Part shown: positions 17,007 through 25,497 of the stretch, piece after piece | How positions within the stretch are numbered: position 1 is the first letter of the stretch | How the letters are laid out: every line of letters starts with the position of its first letter | Program-made: the position numbers and the translations under genes | NCBI GenBank assembly: GCA_022824315.1 | Contig: JAJEAC010000067.1 | Location: 1 to 42,790 of the forward strand | Length of the DNA: 42,790 nt | From: Silicimonas sp. | GTDB taxonomy: Bacteria; Pseudomonadota; Alphaproteobacteria; Rhodobacterales; Rhodobacteraceae | Direction of reading: 5' to 3' | Notes under the pieces: generated by a model | Seen by the model: only the letters and a program-made list of their open reading frames with translations | What the model was told of the DNA's origin: nothing | The model's database searches: none

Positions 17007-18065
17007 TCATCGGGATCCGTTCGCGCTCGATGACGACAGAGACATCCCGACAATGTTCTCCCGGGTCACAACGCTGGTCGGCAATGGACGCAATGTTGTG
17101 GGCCGATTCTCGAGGTGGGCGATCATGGCATCTGTCGCCGAAGCTGCCACATCGCGCATGTTGAGGTGGAGCACGATGTCCATTGTTCCGTCGATAAGGT
17201 AGGACTGCGTCCGCTCGGTCAGGTTGTGTCCGATGAAGACAAGCTCGTCCGCAACTTCGACTTCGCGCAATGCACGCGCGATGCCTTCGCTTCCACCTCC
17301 CACGTTGTAAATTCCCACGAGATCGGGATGAAGGTCCAAGGCCTCCCGAACAACCTCGTAGATTTCTGACGCGTCGTCGTGGCCGTTGATGGCGATCGCA
17401 TTGTCGATATTGGGAAAGCCGCTGCGCAAGGCGGCGCGAAACCCCATTTCGCGATCCTCATGGATGCGATAAAGTTGACCGCCAGTGACAATGGCCACGC
17501 TCCCTGCTTGCTGCGCCATCCGCCCCATCAGAAAGCCGGCGGTTCGCCCCGAGGCGCGATTGTCGACGCCTGCCGTCCCTATCAGGTGCCGGTTGGCAAG
17601 ACCCGATAAAAGGCCGAGCGTCGGGATGCCCAAACTGTGAAGGTAATCCACCGCGTTATGCACGCGCGGATCTTCCAGGGCCTGGAACGCCACCGCATCA
17701 AGGCCATGCCCGGCACAGGCGCGGAGTTTTCGAGCCAAAAGGGCAGGCTCCATTTTCTTTGTGAAGACACACTCAATCGTCGCATGACGCAGCGCACCGA
17801 ATTCCTGAAAGCACTGGCCCAGGTATTCGGTGGAGGCTCCCGCAAGTTCAGGCAGGAGCACTTTCAGGCGCCACGGTTTCTTGCTTGGTCCAGCCGGGAT
17901 TCCTTGTTCGATGGCGGCCTTTGCCTGCTCGACACGCTGGCGGGTCTCTTCACGGACTCCTTGTCGCGCATTCAGCACCCTGTCCACGGTGGCAGTGCCG
18001 ACGCCTGCGCGTCTGGCGATTTCCACGACAGTGGCTCGCTTGGTTGGGATCTTGTCAACTCTCAT
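17007..18065 (-). CDS. LacI-family regulator B
   Basis: This 352-aa regulator has the HTH ATVVEIARRAGVGTATVDRVLN, then a sensor domain with LKVLLPELAGASTEYLGQCF, GTAGVDNRASGRTAGFLMGR, LVGIYNVGGGSEGIARAL and LVFIGHNLTERTQ. It resembles regulator A over its length, suggesting a duplication. I chose the ATG at 18065, because the alternative at 18080 lies inside a CATCA operator repeat. It is divergent from the TRAP operon and is its likely repressor. The ligand is probably the TRAP substrate or a derivative. Confidence 0.87.
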   Translation of the reverse strand: MRVDKIPTKRATVVEIARRAGVGTATVDRVLNARQGVREETRQRVEQAKAAIEQGIPAGPSKKPWRLKVLLPELAGASTEYLGQCFQEFGALRHATIECVFTKKMEPALLARKLRACAGHGLDAVAFQALEDPRVHNAVDYLHSLGIPTLGLLSGLANRHLIGTAGVDNRASGRTAGFLMGRMAQQAGSVAIVTGGQLYRIHEDREMGFRAALRSGFPNIDNAIAINGHDDASEIYEVVREALDLHPDLVGIYNVGGGSEGIARALREVEVADELVFIGHNLTERTQSYLIDGTMDIVLHLNMRDVAASATDAMIAHLENRPTTLRPLPTSVVTRENIVGMSLSSSSANGSR

Positions 18066-18077
18066 GATCCCAGTACG

Positions 18078-18151
18078 CATCAGACAACATCAAAGTCAAT
18101 CGTGATCCGCTAAATTGATGTGATTTAAGCATCAAAACGCATCAGTTGATG
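18078..18151. promoter_or_regulatory. phased CATCA operators of the TRAP operon
   Basis: CATCA occurs at 18078, 18088, 18130 and 18140, so both pairs have exactly 10-bp periodicity. Inverse copies TGATG lie at 18116 and 18147. TTGATG (18115-18120) and CATCAA (18130-18135) form an inverted repeat, as do CATCA (18140-18144) and TGATG (18147-18151). The region separates regulator B from the TRAP genes and is the likely site of regulator B. Confidence 0.65.
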
Positions 18152-18280
18152 TAAACCCACTTGCCCTGAGGAACGCCCTTGTGAATTCGTGTCGCCACTC
18201 GAGACGGAGCTTTGGCCGAATGAGATCCGGGGGCATCCTGGATATCAAGCCTGTGCCTTCGTCGACACATGGAGGATCAC

Positions 18281-19300
18281 ATGACGACAATGACAAAATA
18301 CCTTGTTGGCGCAGCCGTTCTCGCGCTGACTGCAATTCCGGCAACGGCGCAGGACCACAAGCTGCGCATCCAGACCCACTTCGGCGCTGAATCCACGCCC
18401 GGGCAATTGATCCAGCGCTTCATTGACGAAGTGCAGACGATGACCGGCGGCGCGGTCGAAATCCAGATGCACTACTCGTCCGAAGTCGTCGGCCAGACCG
18501 AGGTCATGAGCGCGGCAAGCCAGGGAATTCTTGACTGCGACATGGGCGGGATCACTGGCAACGTCGGCAAGGACGCGGGCTGGATGCTCGCCGGTGACAT
18601 CATGGGAGGCTATGACACGCCTTACCAGTTCCTGTCATGGTTCTACCATGCCGGCGGCAGGGAAGTGGTGCAGGAACACCTCTACGACGCACAGGACATG
18701 CACGTTGTCGGGTTTTGGCTTCAGGGCCACGAATCGCTTAGTTCCACCGCGCCCTTGGCAGGCTTCGCGGACTTGAAGGACTGGAAATTCCGCTCTCCCC
18801 CGGGACTGGAAACTGAGATCTTCGCCTCCTTCGGCGCAAAGCCCGTGGTGATGGACTTCGGTGAGGTTCCGAACGCTCTGCGCACCGGAATCGTGGACGG
18901 GGCCGATGCCTCGACGCTGAACACGAACGCAAACCTCGGTCTCTTTGACGTCGCCAAGCATGCGACCTATCCGGGCTTCCACTCGATGCCCGCCGAACAG
19001 TTGTCGTGCAACAAGGGTGCATGGGCCAAGCTTCCGGCGTCGGTGCAAAAGGCCATCGAGGTGTCGCTGAAGGGCATCGCGCTCGATCTTGCCCTGTTGA
19101 CCGAAATTCGGGATAACGAGACCGCCACGCGCGTTCAGGCCGAAGGCGTCACGCTCTATGACTGGTCGACCGAAGACCGCAAGGCGTTCCGCGAATTCGC
19201 ACAGGGCCGCTGGGCCGACTGGGGTGCCAAGACACCCGCCGCACAGGCCGTGCTGGCCAGCCACCTGTCCTTCATGAGGTCGGTCGGGCTCGTCAACTGA
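18281..19300 (+). CDS. TRAP transporter solute-binding protein (DctP family)
   Basis: This 339-aa periplasmic protein captures an organic acid for the TRAP transporter. A signal peptide is visible (KYLVGAAVLALTAIPATAQ). The mature part has the family features KLRIQTHFGAESTPGQLIQRF, VEIQMHYSSEVVGQTE, DLKDWKFRSPPGLETEIFASFG, and PNALRTGIVDGADASTL, where the Arg that usually binds a carboxylate is in the KFR or LRTG segments. GGAGG at 18271-18275 supports the ATG at 18281. It is the first gene of the operon and a hairpin follows its stop codon. The nearby QuiC-type gene suggests a shikimate- or quinate-like substrate. Confidence 0.9.
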   Translation: MTTMTKYLVGAAVLALTAIPATAQDHKLRIQTHFGAESTPGQLIQRFIDEVQTMTGGAVEIQMHYSSEVVGQTEVMSAASQGILDCDMGGITGNVGKDAGWMLAGDIMGGYDTPYQFLSWFYHAGGREVVQEHLYDAQDMHVVGFWLQGHESLSSTAPLAGFADLKDWKFRSPPGLETEIFASFGAKPVVMDFGEVPNALRTGIVDGADASTLNTNANLGLFDVAKHATYPGFHSMPAEQLSCNKGAWAKLPASVQKAIEVSLKGIALDLALLTEIRDNETATRVQAEGVTLYDWSTEDRKAFREFAQGRWADWGAKTPAAQAVLASHLSFMRSVGLVN

Positions 19301-19317
19301 CTTTGCCGCTCTGGAGG

Positions 19318-19341
19318 TGGGCAGGCCTTTTTGCCTGCCCA
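19318..19341 (+). terminator. intercistronic hairpin after dctP
   Basis: TGGGCAGGC (19318-19326) and GCCTGCCCA (19333-19341) form a perfect 9-bp stem with a CTTTTT loop, starting 17 bases after the dctP stop. There is no U-run after the stem. It probably lowers downstream expression or stabilises the dctP message. Confidence 0.75.
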
Positions 19342-19378
19342 TCGCCGGCCTGGACCAGCGGTTCGAGGGAGGCTGCGC

Positions 19379-20047
19379 ATGGACGACCGAGCAAAGGCGC
19401 TCGTTGAATCGAAGGATCCGATCAGGGGCATCTGGGCATACGTACTGGCCGGTCCGGACAGCCCGCGCGTGACCGTCTATGACCGCGTTGTCACATCGCT
19501 TTCGCGGGTGATGATGTTCCTGATCCTCGCAGGTGTCTTCGTGACGTTCTTCGAAGTGGTCATGCGCTACATGTTTGCCAGCCCGACGCTTTGGGTCAAC
19601 GAACTCACGCTTTGGCTGGGGAGCATCGTGTATCTCGCCGCCGGGCTCTACACGATGCAGCGGCGTGCACACATCCGGATCACGGCGGTCTACGACATCG
19701 TCTCGCCCAACGTTCGACTGTTCTTCGACTATCTCGCGATCTTCGTGCTCGTCGTCTACGCCGTCCTTATGGTGATTGGTGGCTATGACGTAGCCTGGGA
19801 GGCCTTCATTACGTGGGAACGCTTGGGCACGATTTTCGATCCGCCTGTGCCCGCAACCATGAAGCCTCTGGTTCTGATCATCACCTGCCTGGTGGCCTTG
19901 GGCGCAGTGAACAATCTGCTGGTCGACTGGTATGGTCGCGGAACCAGAAACCCGGATTGGGCTGAGGCCGATCACAACGAAGGCGTTGCCGGACTCGTCG
20001 ATTCGAAGACCACCGAGGAAAGCAAGCCTGGGCAGAAGCATCGATGA
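19379..20047 (+). CDS. TRAP transporter small permease (DctQ family)
   Basis: This 222-aa inner-membrane subunit has four predicted membrane segments (around FLILAGVFVTFFEVVMRYMF, LWLGSIVYLAAGLYTMQ, YLAIFVLVVYAVLMVIGGYD and LVLIITCLVALGAVNNLLV). The motif EVVMRYMF..PTLWVNELTLWL is typical of DctQ. GGGAGG (19367-19372) supports the ATG at 19379. Its length is at the upper end for DctQ because of about 50 hydrophilic residues at the N-terminus. The last codons overlap the start of the large permease by four bases. Confidence 0.9.
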   Translation: MDDRAKALVESKDPIRGIWAYVLAGPDSPRVTVYDRVVTSLSRVMMFLILAGVFVTFFEVVMRYMFASPTLWVNELTLWLGSIVYLAAGLYTMQRRAHIRITAVYDIVSPNVRLFFDYLAIFVLVVYAVLMVIGGYDVAWEAFITWERLGTIFDPPVPATMKPLVLIITCLVALGAVNNLLVDWYGRGTRNPDWAEADHNEGVAGLVDSKTTEESKPGQKHR

Positions 20048-21615
20048 AGTCCATCCATCTGCCGATCGCGTTCTTCGCGCTTACCGTCGCGATTGCCTTG
20101 GTTGTTCCTCTCGTTCTCTTGGGCGATTTCCGCGCGGACCTTGGCGTTGGAACCCTGTCGCTGCTGCTGCTGGTCGGCATATTCATCCTGCTTGTCGCCG
20201 GCGTGCCGCTGGGCTTTGCCACGGGTTTTCTCGGCGCGATTATCATTTGGCTGAATTTCGGCGAACCGGGTCTCGGGCTCGTCATGCAGCGCGTCTACGA
20301 CCTGGTCGTGACGCACGCCATCATCGCGGTGCCGTTCTTCATCGTCATGGCGTCACTGCTGGAGCGCTCTGGCATTGCCAAGGACATGTATGATGCGCTG
20401 AACGTGGCGATGGGAAAGACCCGAGGCGGCGTCGCCATCGTAACCACGGTGATGGCGGTGATCATGGCGGCAATGTCGGGGATCATCGGTGGCGAGATCG
20501 TGCTGCTGGGCCTGGTCGCGCTGCCGCAAATGCTGCGGCTGGGCTATAACAAGCACCTTGCCATCGGAACAATCTGTGCGGGTGGTTCGCTTGGCACAAT
20601 GATCCCGCCTTCGGTCGTGCTGATCATCTACGGTCTGGTCACCGAGACGTCGATCACCAAGCTGTTCACGGCATCCTTTATCCCGGGGCTGATGCTTGCG
20701 GGAACCTACATCCTTTACATCGTCATTCGCACTCGGCTGAATCCGTCACTTGCTCCCTTGCCTGAGGAGTCTGGCGTGGATGTCGAGCAGCTGGACGTCA
20801 ACTCGAGGATGGAACTGGTCCTCAACCTGACGCCCTTCGTGATCGGGTTTGCCTGTGCCGTTGTTGTCAGCTTCCTTGGATTCGGTCGGACAGAGCAGAT
20901 TGCGACCCTCATCTTCTCAAGCGCGACGACGGCGCTGTTATTGGTCGCATGGCTCCAGAGGACGGATGACTATCCCATCGCCAAGGGTCTTTTGCCGCCG
21001 TTGATCGTGGTCGACCTTGTCCTGGGCTCGATTTATGGCGGCGTGACCGGCTATGCAGAGGCGGCTGCAATGGGTGTCGTGGCTTCCCTGTTGCTGATCT
21101 GGGTGCGGAGCGAGTTGAGCACGGTCATGGTGCTGGAAGGCCTGGAGCAGACGTTTCGTTCGGTCGGCACGATCCTTTGGGTTACGTTTGGCGCGACCGT
21201 TCTTGCCGGGGCATTCAGCCTTTCAGGCGGAAACCGCTTTGTTGCAAATGCCATCTTCGGCCTCGATGTCGCGCCAATCGTGATCATCCTCGTGATGATG
21301 TGCATCTTCTTCATACTGGGAATGTTCATGGACTGGATCGGCATCGTGCTGTTGACCATGCCGGTCTTCATGCCGATCGTGAAGCAACTGGGTTATGATC
21401 CGATCTGGTTCGGGATCCTGTTCAGCGTAAACATGCAGATCGCGTTTCTGACACCGCCATTTGGGTCAGCCGCCTTCTACCTCAAGAGCGTGGCACCGCC
21501 CGAAATTGACCTTGTGACGATTTATCGCTCTTTCGGGCCGTTCATCCTGCTGCAGGCCATGATCCTCGCGGTCCTCGTGGCATTCCCGCAAATTTCGCTT
21601 TTCCTCGTGCGATGA
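20044..21615 (+). CDS. TRAP transporter large permease (DctM family)
   Basis: This 523-aa inner-membrane protein is the ion-coupled transporter subunit. It has a dozen or so membrane segments, with typical motifs GVPLGFATGFLGAIIIW, GIAKDMYDALNVAMGKTRGG, GTICAGGSLGTMIPPSVVLI and FGILFSVNMQIAFLTPPFGS. It is about 90 residues longer than the common ~430-aa DctM; the extra is a mid-protein stretch (around residues 240-340) with several added membrane segments, as in the large-DctM class. It starts at the overlapping ATGA with dctQ. Confidence 0.9.
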   Translation: MKSIHLPIAFFALTVAIALVVPLVLLGDFRADLGVGTLSLLLLVGIFILLVAGVPLGFATGFLGAIIIWLNFGEPGLGLVMQRVYDLVVTHAIIAVPFFIVMASLLERSGIAKDMYDALNVAMGKTRGGVAIVTTVMAVIMAAMSGIIGGEIVLLGLVALPQMLRLGYNKHLAIGTICAGGSLGTMIPPSVVLIIYGLVTETSITKLFTASFIPGLMLAGTYILYIVIRTRLNPSLAPLPEESGVDVEQLDVNSRMELVLNLTPFVIGFACAVVVSFLGFGRTEQIATLIFSSATTALLLVAWLQRTDDYPIAKGLLPPLIVVDLVLGSIYGGVTGYAEAAAMGVVASLLLIWVRSELSTVMVLEGLEQTFRSVGTILWVTFGATVLAGAFSLSGGNRFVANAIFGLDVAPIVIILVMMCIFFILGMFMDWIGIVLLTMPVFMPIVKQLGYDPIWFGILFSVNMQIAFLTPPFGSAAFYLKSVAPPEIDLVTIYRSFGPFILLQAMILAVLVAFPQISLFLVR

Positions 21616-21710
21616 CGAGGTGGAGCTGGGACCGGGGGTGTCTTCCGGACCGGTCCGGCGTGATACGCGCTTGAAACCCCGCCAATTGAGAAACGGAAGG
21701 GTGAACTATA

Positions 21711-22154
21711 ATGCGCGTCGGCGCGATTCATTTGGGGGACATGGGATCCGGGTTCACGCAGAACCTGATCGCCAACGGGTTCGAGGTGACTGGCCTTGAA
21801 CCGGGAGAGGCACGCCTGACCGCGTCTCATGACATGGGGGGCACCCCCGCAGGAATCGTGACAGAATTCGGGGGGATTTGCGATGCCGTCCGCGTGACGG
21901 TGATGAACGGCGATCAGGCGGAATCGACAATTCCCGGCGCTGCCATGAAGGTCGGCGGAATCCATCTCCTCGACGCGTCGAATTCGGGCGGAATTCCCGG
22001 AACGTGTGCTGGTGCACTGATGATGACGGCATCGACAGGGATGCAGATCATTCTGGCGGCCAAGTCGAAGTGCCCGCAGGGAAAAAAATTTGCCCGCACA
22101 CGCGTGACCGAAAAGATCGTGGACACGGAACTGCATCGGGAAGGTATGCAATGA
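21711..22154 (+). pseudogene. internally deleted 3-hydroxyisobutyrate dehydrogenase-like relic, still an open frame
   Basis: This 147-aa open frame looks like the N-terminal domain of the beta-hydroxyacid dehydrogenase family. VGAIHLGDMGSGFTQNLIANGFEV matches the family's IGLGxMG nucleotide-binding opening but the first Gly is replaced by His, and LLDASNSGGIPGTCAGAL resembles the VDAPVSGGxxGAxxGTL substrate block. About 35 residues between these are missing, and the ~180-residue C-terminal domain is absent. It is therefore very unlikely to be a working dehydrogenase. It nevertheless keeps a good ribosome site (GGAAGGG) and an ATGA overlap with the next gene, so it may survive as a translational coupler. 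Confidence 0.65.
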
Positions 22155-23014
22155 AACTGGGCGTGATTTGTGACGGCATCAACCGGGATCTGGAACATGC
22201 AATTGATGTCATGGATGAGTTTGGGCTCGAGTATGCCGAGCTCCAATTCGTAGGCGACAGAGAAGTCGGCGATCACAGTGCTCAGGAGATTCGCGAGATC
22301 GACGCGCAGCTTCGCGACCGCGGCAAGCCCGTGTCCTGTCTCTCGCGGCACGTCTTTGCAGGCATGACCGTCGCCAATGAGCCCGGCGACGATCTGCACA
22401 CAAGGCACATGGATGCACTCAAGCGCGTGATCGACATGGCGCATGTGGTTGGCAGCCCGCTTGTCAGGATCATGACCAACAAGAAGGAGCAGATCCTCTG
22501 GGGCAAGAACGGCGCCGAGATCTGGAATGTCGCGCACGGTGCGTGGGACAGGACCCTTCCTCTCATTGCCCCGGCCTGCGACGTGGCACGCAACGCCGGG
22601 ATTACGTTGGTGCTCGAGACCGGCAACGGCACAATGGTCAACTCCAACTGGACCGCGCGAAAGTTGATTGACGATCTGGATGCCAAGGACGTGCTCAAGA
22701 TTCTCTGGGACCCGGCCAACAACTGCTGGTGCCACGAAGAGGCCTACCCCCGCGGATACGAGACGGCGAAGGCCGGATACCTGGGCCACATCCACATCAA
22801 GGACGTACGGGTCGACACGCCATCGGCCATGCTGGAAGTATGCCGCATGGGCGAGGGCCAGCTTGCCGATCAGTTCCGGCCGATCGCTCATGCCCTGCGC
22901 ACCGACGGATATGACGGCGTGATCAGCTACGAGAGCGTGTATCATCCCGGCGACGGCGACTTCGAAGCCGGGTTTCGCCTCTGCATCGACCGCTTCAAGG
23001 AAATTTTTGCGTAA
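22151..23014 (+). CDS. xylose-isomerase-like TIM-barrel (sugar phosphate isomerase/epimerase family)
   Basis: This 287-aa protein has the AP-endonuclease-2/xylose-isomerase fold. Candidate metal ligands are Glu in LVLETGNGT, Asp in ILWDPANNCW, His in GHIHIKDVRVD and Glu in VISYESVYHPG. The family includes IolE, IolI and hydroxypyruvate isomerase, so the function is likely isomerisation, epimerisation or dehydration of a sugar- or cyclitol-like molecule. It starts at the ATGA overlap with the dehydrogenase relic and is followed 4 bases later by the QuiC-type gene. The substrate is not readable from the sequence. Confidence 0.85.
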   Translation: MKLGVICDGINRDLEHAIDVMDEFGLEYAELQFVGDREVGDHSAQEIREIDAQLRDRGKPVSCLSRHVFAGMTVANEPGDDLHTRHMDALKRVIDMAHVVGSPLVRIMTNKKEQILWGKNGAEIWNVAHGAWDRTLPLIAPACDVARNAGITLVLETGNGTMVNSNWTARKLIDDLDAKDVLKILWDPANNCWCHEEAYPRGYETAKAGYLGHIHIKDVRVDTPSAMLEVCRMGEGQLADQFRPIAHALRTDGYDGVISYESVYHPGDGDFEAGFRLCIDRFKEIFA

Positions 23015-23018
23015 CGCG

Positions 23019-24938
23019 ATGAAGACCGGCATCGCCGCCGTCTCGATTGCCGGCGAGCTGCCGGAGAAGCTCGCTGCGATTGCGGCGGCGGGTTTCGACG
23101 GAGTCGAGATATTTGAACAGGATTTCATCGCCCACGACGGCGGTCCGTGCGACGTGGGGCAAATGGTACGCGATCATGGGCTGGAAATCATGCTTTTCCA
23201 GCCCTTTCGTGACTTCGAGGGATTGCCGGAGCCGGACAGGACCCGCGCCTTCGAGCGGGCCAAGCGAAAATTCGACGTGATGCAGAAACTGGGCACCGAT
23301 CTCATGCTGATCTGCTCTACGGTGCATCCCAAGGCCTTGGGCGGGATTGACCGTGCAGCCGACGACCTGAATGCCTTGGGCGATTTGGCCATCGAACACG
23401 GATTGCGCGTGGGCTACGAGGCGCTGGCCTGGGGCACCCATGTCAACGTCCATCGGGTTGCATGGGAAATCGTGCGCCGCGCGCATCATCCAAACATCGG
23501 TCTGATCGTTGACAGTTTTCACACGCTCGGGCGGAAGCTGAGCCCGGAAAGCGTCCGCCGCATTCCTGGTGACAAGATCTTTTTCGTGCAGCTTGCGGAT
23601 GCGCCCCAGATCGAGATGGACTTGCTCTATTGGTCGCGGCACTTCCGCAACATGCCCGGCGAAGGCGATCTGGACGTGCGGGCGTTCATGCAAGCGGTTG
23701 CCGCGACCGGGTATGATGGTCCGATCTCGCTTGAGATCTTCAACGACCAGTTTCGGGGCGCCAGCCCTCGGGCCATTGCCGAAGACGGCATGAGATCTCT
23801 CTTGGCGCTCACGGATGACGTGAACCGGATTGAGCCAGCCCCCCAACTCGACGTTCCGTCTATGCCGCCTCGGACGGAGATCGAAGGGGTTGAATTCATC
23901 GAATTTGCCGCCGACGAGGTCGAGGCAAATCGGCTCGGCGCTCTATTGACGACATTGGGGTTCACGCACGCCGCGGATCACATCAACAAGGACGTCTCGC
24001 TCTGGGCACAGGGCGCGATAAACATCGTCATCAATACCGAGCGGGAAGGATTCGCACATGCGACCTACCTGTCGCGCGGAACCAGCGTTTGCGACATCGG
24101 ATTGCGCGTGAAAGATGCGGCCGAAACCGTTCGCAGGGCCGAGGCGCTGAAGGTGAAGCTGTTCCATCAGCCTATTGACCAGGGAGAACTGCACCTTCCT
24201 GCCATTCATTCGGTCGGAGGTGGCGTCATGCACTTTCTGGATGCGGCGAGCGGGCTGACCGACGTGTGGGACGTGGAGTTCAAGACAACCGGAAATGTGT
24301 TTGATGGGGCCGGACTGACCCGCGTGGACCACATCGCGCAGACCATGGCCCATGACGAGATGCTCACGTGGTCCCTGTTCTACACTTCTCTGTTCGAAGC
24401 GTCGAAGAGGCCGATTGTGGATGTCGTTGACCCCGGGGGTGTCGTGCGAAGCCAGGTCATCGAGAGCCCGGATGCCAGCCTGCGCATCACCTTGAACGGC
24501 GCGGATTCGGACCGCACGTTGGCGGGACGATTCGTTGCTGGGCGCCTGGGATCTGCCGTGCAACATGTGGCTTTCGAGTCGAGCGACCTGTTCGAAACCG
24601 AAAGGCTTCTGCGCGGGCGGGGCTTCCAAGCGTTGCCGATTCCCCAAAACTACTACGACGATCTTGAAGCACGTTTCGGGCTGGACGGAGGCATGTTGGC
24701 ACAGCTTCGGGAGGGGAACATCCTCTATGACGAAGATGAGAGCGGCCAGTTCTTCCAGCTATACAGCCGGCCCTACGGTGACGGCTTCTTCTTTGAAATC
24801 GTTGAGCGTCGACAAGGCTACAGAGGATACGGTGCCGCCAATGCACCTTACAGGGCTGCCGCGATGAAGCGATTGGTATCGCGGGAACCGAAGACATCTG
24901 CGCTCTTTCACAGGTTGCCGCAGTCGGAGCTTGATTGA
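23019..24938 (+). CDS. quiC: 3-dehydroshikimate dehydratase fused to an HPPD-like domain (QuiC type)
   Basis: This 639-aa protein has an N-terminal TIM barrel (1-265) and a C-terminal vicinal-oxygen-chelate region (about 290-620). Its size and layout match the QuiC1 of Pseudomonas, which converts 3-dehydroshikimate to protocatechuate. The four metal ligands I recall for that enzyme (E134, D165, Q191, E239) fall at identical positions here: GYEALAW, VDSFH, FVQLAD and SLEIFND. His168 is also present. The C-terminal half keeps an HPPD-like H-H-E triad: H438 (RVDHIAQ), H516 (VQHVAFES) and E593 (FFFEIVE). The ATG at 23019 was preferred over a TTG at 23007 that precedes the upstream stop. It is the last gene of the TRAP operon. 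Confidence 0.85.
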   Translation: MKTGIAAVSIAGELPEKLAAIAAAGFDGVEIFEQDFIAHDGGPCDVGQMVRDHGLEIMLFQPFRDFEGLPEPDRTRAFERAKRKFDVMQKLGTDLMLICSTVHPKALGGIDRAADDLNALGDLAIEHGLRVGYEALAWGTHVNVHRVAWEIVRRAHHPNIGLIVDSFHTLGRKLSPESVRRIPGDKIFFVQLADAPQIEMDLLYWSRHFRNMPGEGDLDVRAFMQAVAATGYDGPISLEIFNDQFRGASPRAIAEDGMRSLLALTDDVNRIEPAPQLDVPSMPPRTEIEGVEFIEFAADEVEANRLGALLTTLGFTHAADHINKDVSLWAQGAINIVINTEREGFAHATYLSRGTSVCDIGLRVKDAAETVRRAEALKVKLFHQPIDQGELHLPAIHSVGGGVMHFLDAASGLTDVWDVEFKTTGNVFDGAGLTRVDHIAQTMAHDEMLTWSLFYTSLFEASKRPIVDVVDPGGVVRSQVIESPDASLRITLNGADSDRTLAGRFVAGRLGSAVQHVAFESSDLFETERLLRGRGFQALPIPQNYYDDLEARFGLDGGMLAQLREGNILYDEDESGQFFQLYSRPYGDGFFFEIVERRQGYRGYGAANAPYRAAAMKRLVSREPKTSALFHRLPQSELD

Positions 24939-24989
24939 TTGGCCCAAGGCATGCCGAATTCGTGGCCGTCTCTGCACAGCTAGCTCGTT

Positions 24990-25140
24990 GCATTCTTCTC
25001 CGGCTGCTTTGGCCCTTTCGCGGTCAAGGTCGCAGGCTGCGGCAAACTCCGCGCCGTGGTCGCGGAGACCGGACCACGCGTGAAGATGGTTCTGCGCGAA
25101 CAAGCCACACGCGACCACTCCGACCCCTACGTTTGGGGAG
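24990..25140 (-). pseudogene. fragment of a Gfo/Idh/MocA-family oxidoreductase
   Basis: Minus-strand translation gives NVGVGVVACGLFAQNHLHAW followed by SGLRDHGAEFAAACDLDRERAKAAGE. This is the N-terminal NAD(P)-binding beta-alpha-beta of Gfo/Idh/MocA dehydrogenases (normal pattern VGVVGCGxIAxxH...CDxDxxRA). About 50 residues remain; nothing downstream in the frame continues the family. The enzyme would have oxidised a sugar or cyclitol. Confidence 0.7.
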
Positions 25141-25149
25141 GTGTTGCGA

Positions 25150-25250
25150 CTGGTTTCGACTGGATCGTAGCGAGATTTGGGCGGCTTGCTCTTATGTTCA
25201 ACAACGCAGGCACAAGAGAGCCAGGCCAGATATTGTCGGAGGACATTGGT
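25150..25250 (+). pseudogene. fragment of a short-chain dehydrogenase (SDR)
   Basis: The plus strand encodes FDWIVARFGRLALMFNNAG, followed by TREPGQILSEDI. This matches the FGRLDxLxNNAG strand-4 block of classical SDRs. The glycine-rich start and the YxxxK active site are both absent, so it is a remnant only. It directly abuts the Gfo/Idh/MocA fragment on the other strand. Confidence 0.6.
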
Positions 25251-25497
25251 GCCGCAACCTGCCAACGAGGCGGGGCAATCAGTCTGATCGGTGCACTTTG
25301 CTGCGTTCGACGCGTGTTTTTTGCTGACGAAAGCCCTGATTTCCGCACGGCGGTCGCATCGTGACCGCCCCCCGGCCTGATGGACGTGGTCTTGCAGCGC
25401 ATCTGAAAAGTCATGAGTGATCTTTCCCTATTTCACAATTCCTGCTGACAAAATAGAGATTGAGCACAAGGACGCATTCCAGCGATCAGGGGGACTC
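25251..25497. other. leader of the dmdA operon
   Basis: The bases between the SDR fragment and the acyl-CoA dehydrogenase start hold no further gene. The promoter of the dehydrogenase-ligase-dmdA operon must lie here, but I could not identify a convincing -35/-10 pair or operator. Confidence 0.4.

Noticed and set aside
18635..20041. A 468-aa minus-strand open frame opposite the TRAP genes
   Set aside because: It overlaps dctP and dctQ, has low-complexity composition and no family pattern. It is a frame shadow in high-GC DNA.
18281..24938. An operon for mycosporine-like or rhizopine-type cyclitols
   Set aside because: The MocDE-like pair and TIM-barrel enzymes hinted at it, but the QuiC metal ligands match 3-dehydroshikimate dehydratase better, and there is no direct link to the MocDE-like genes.
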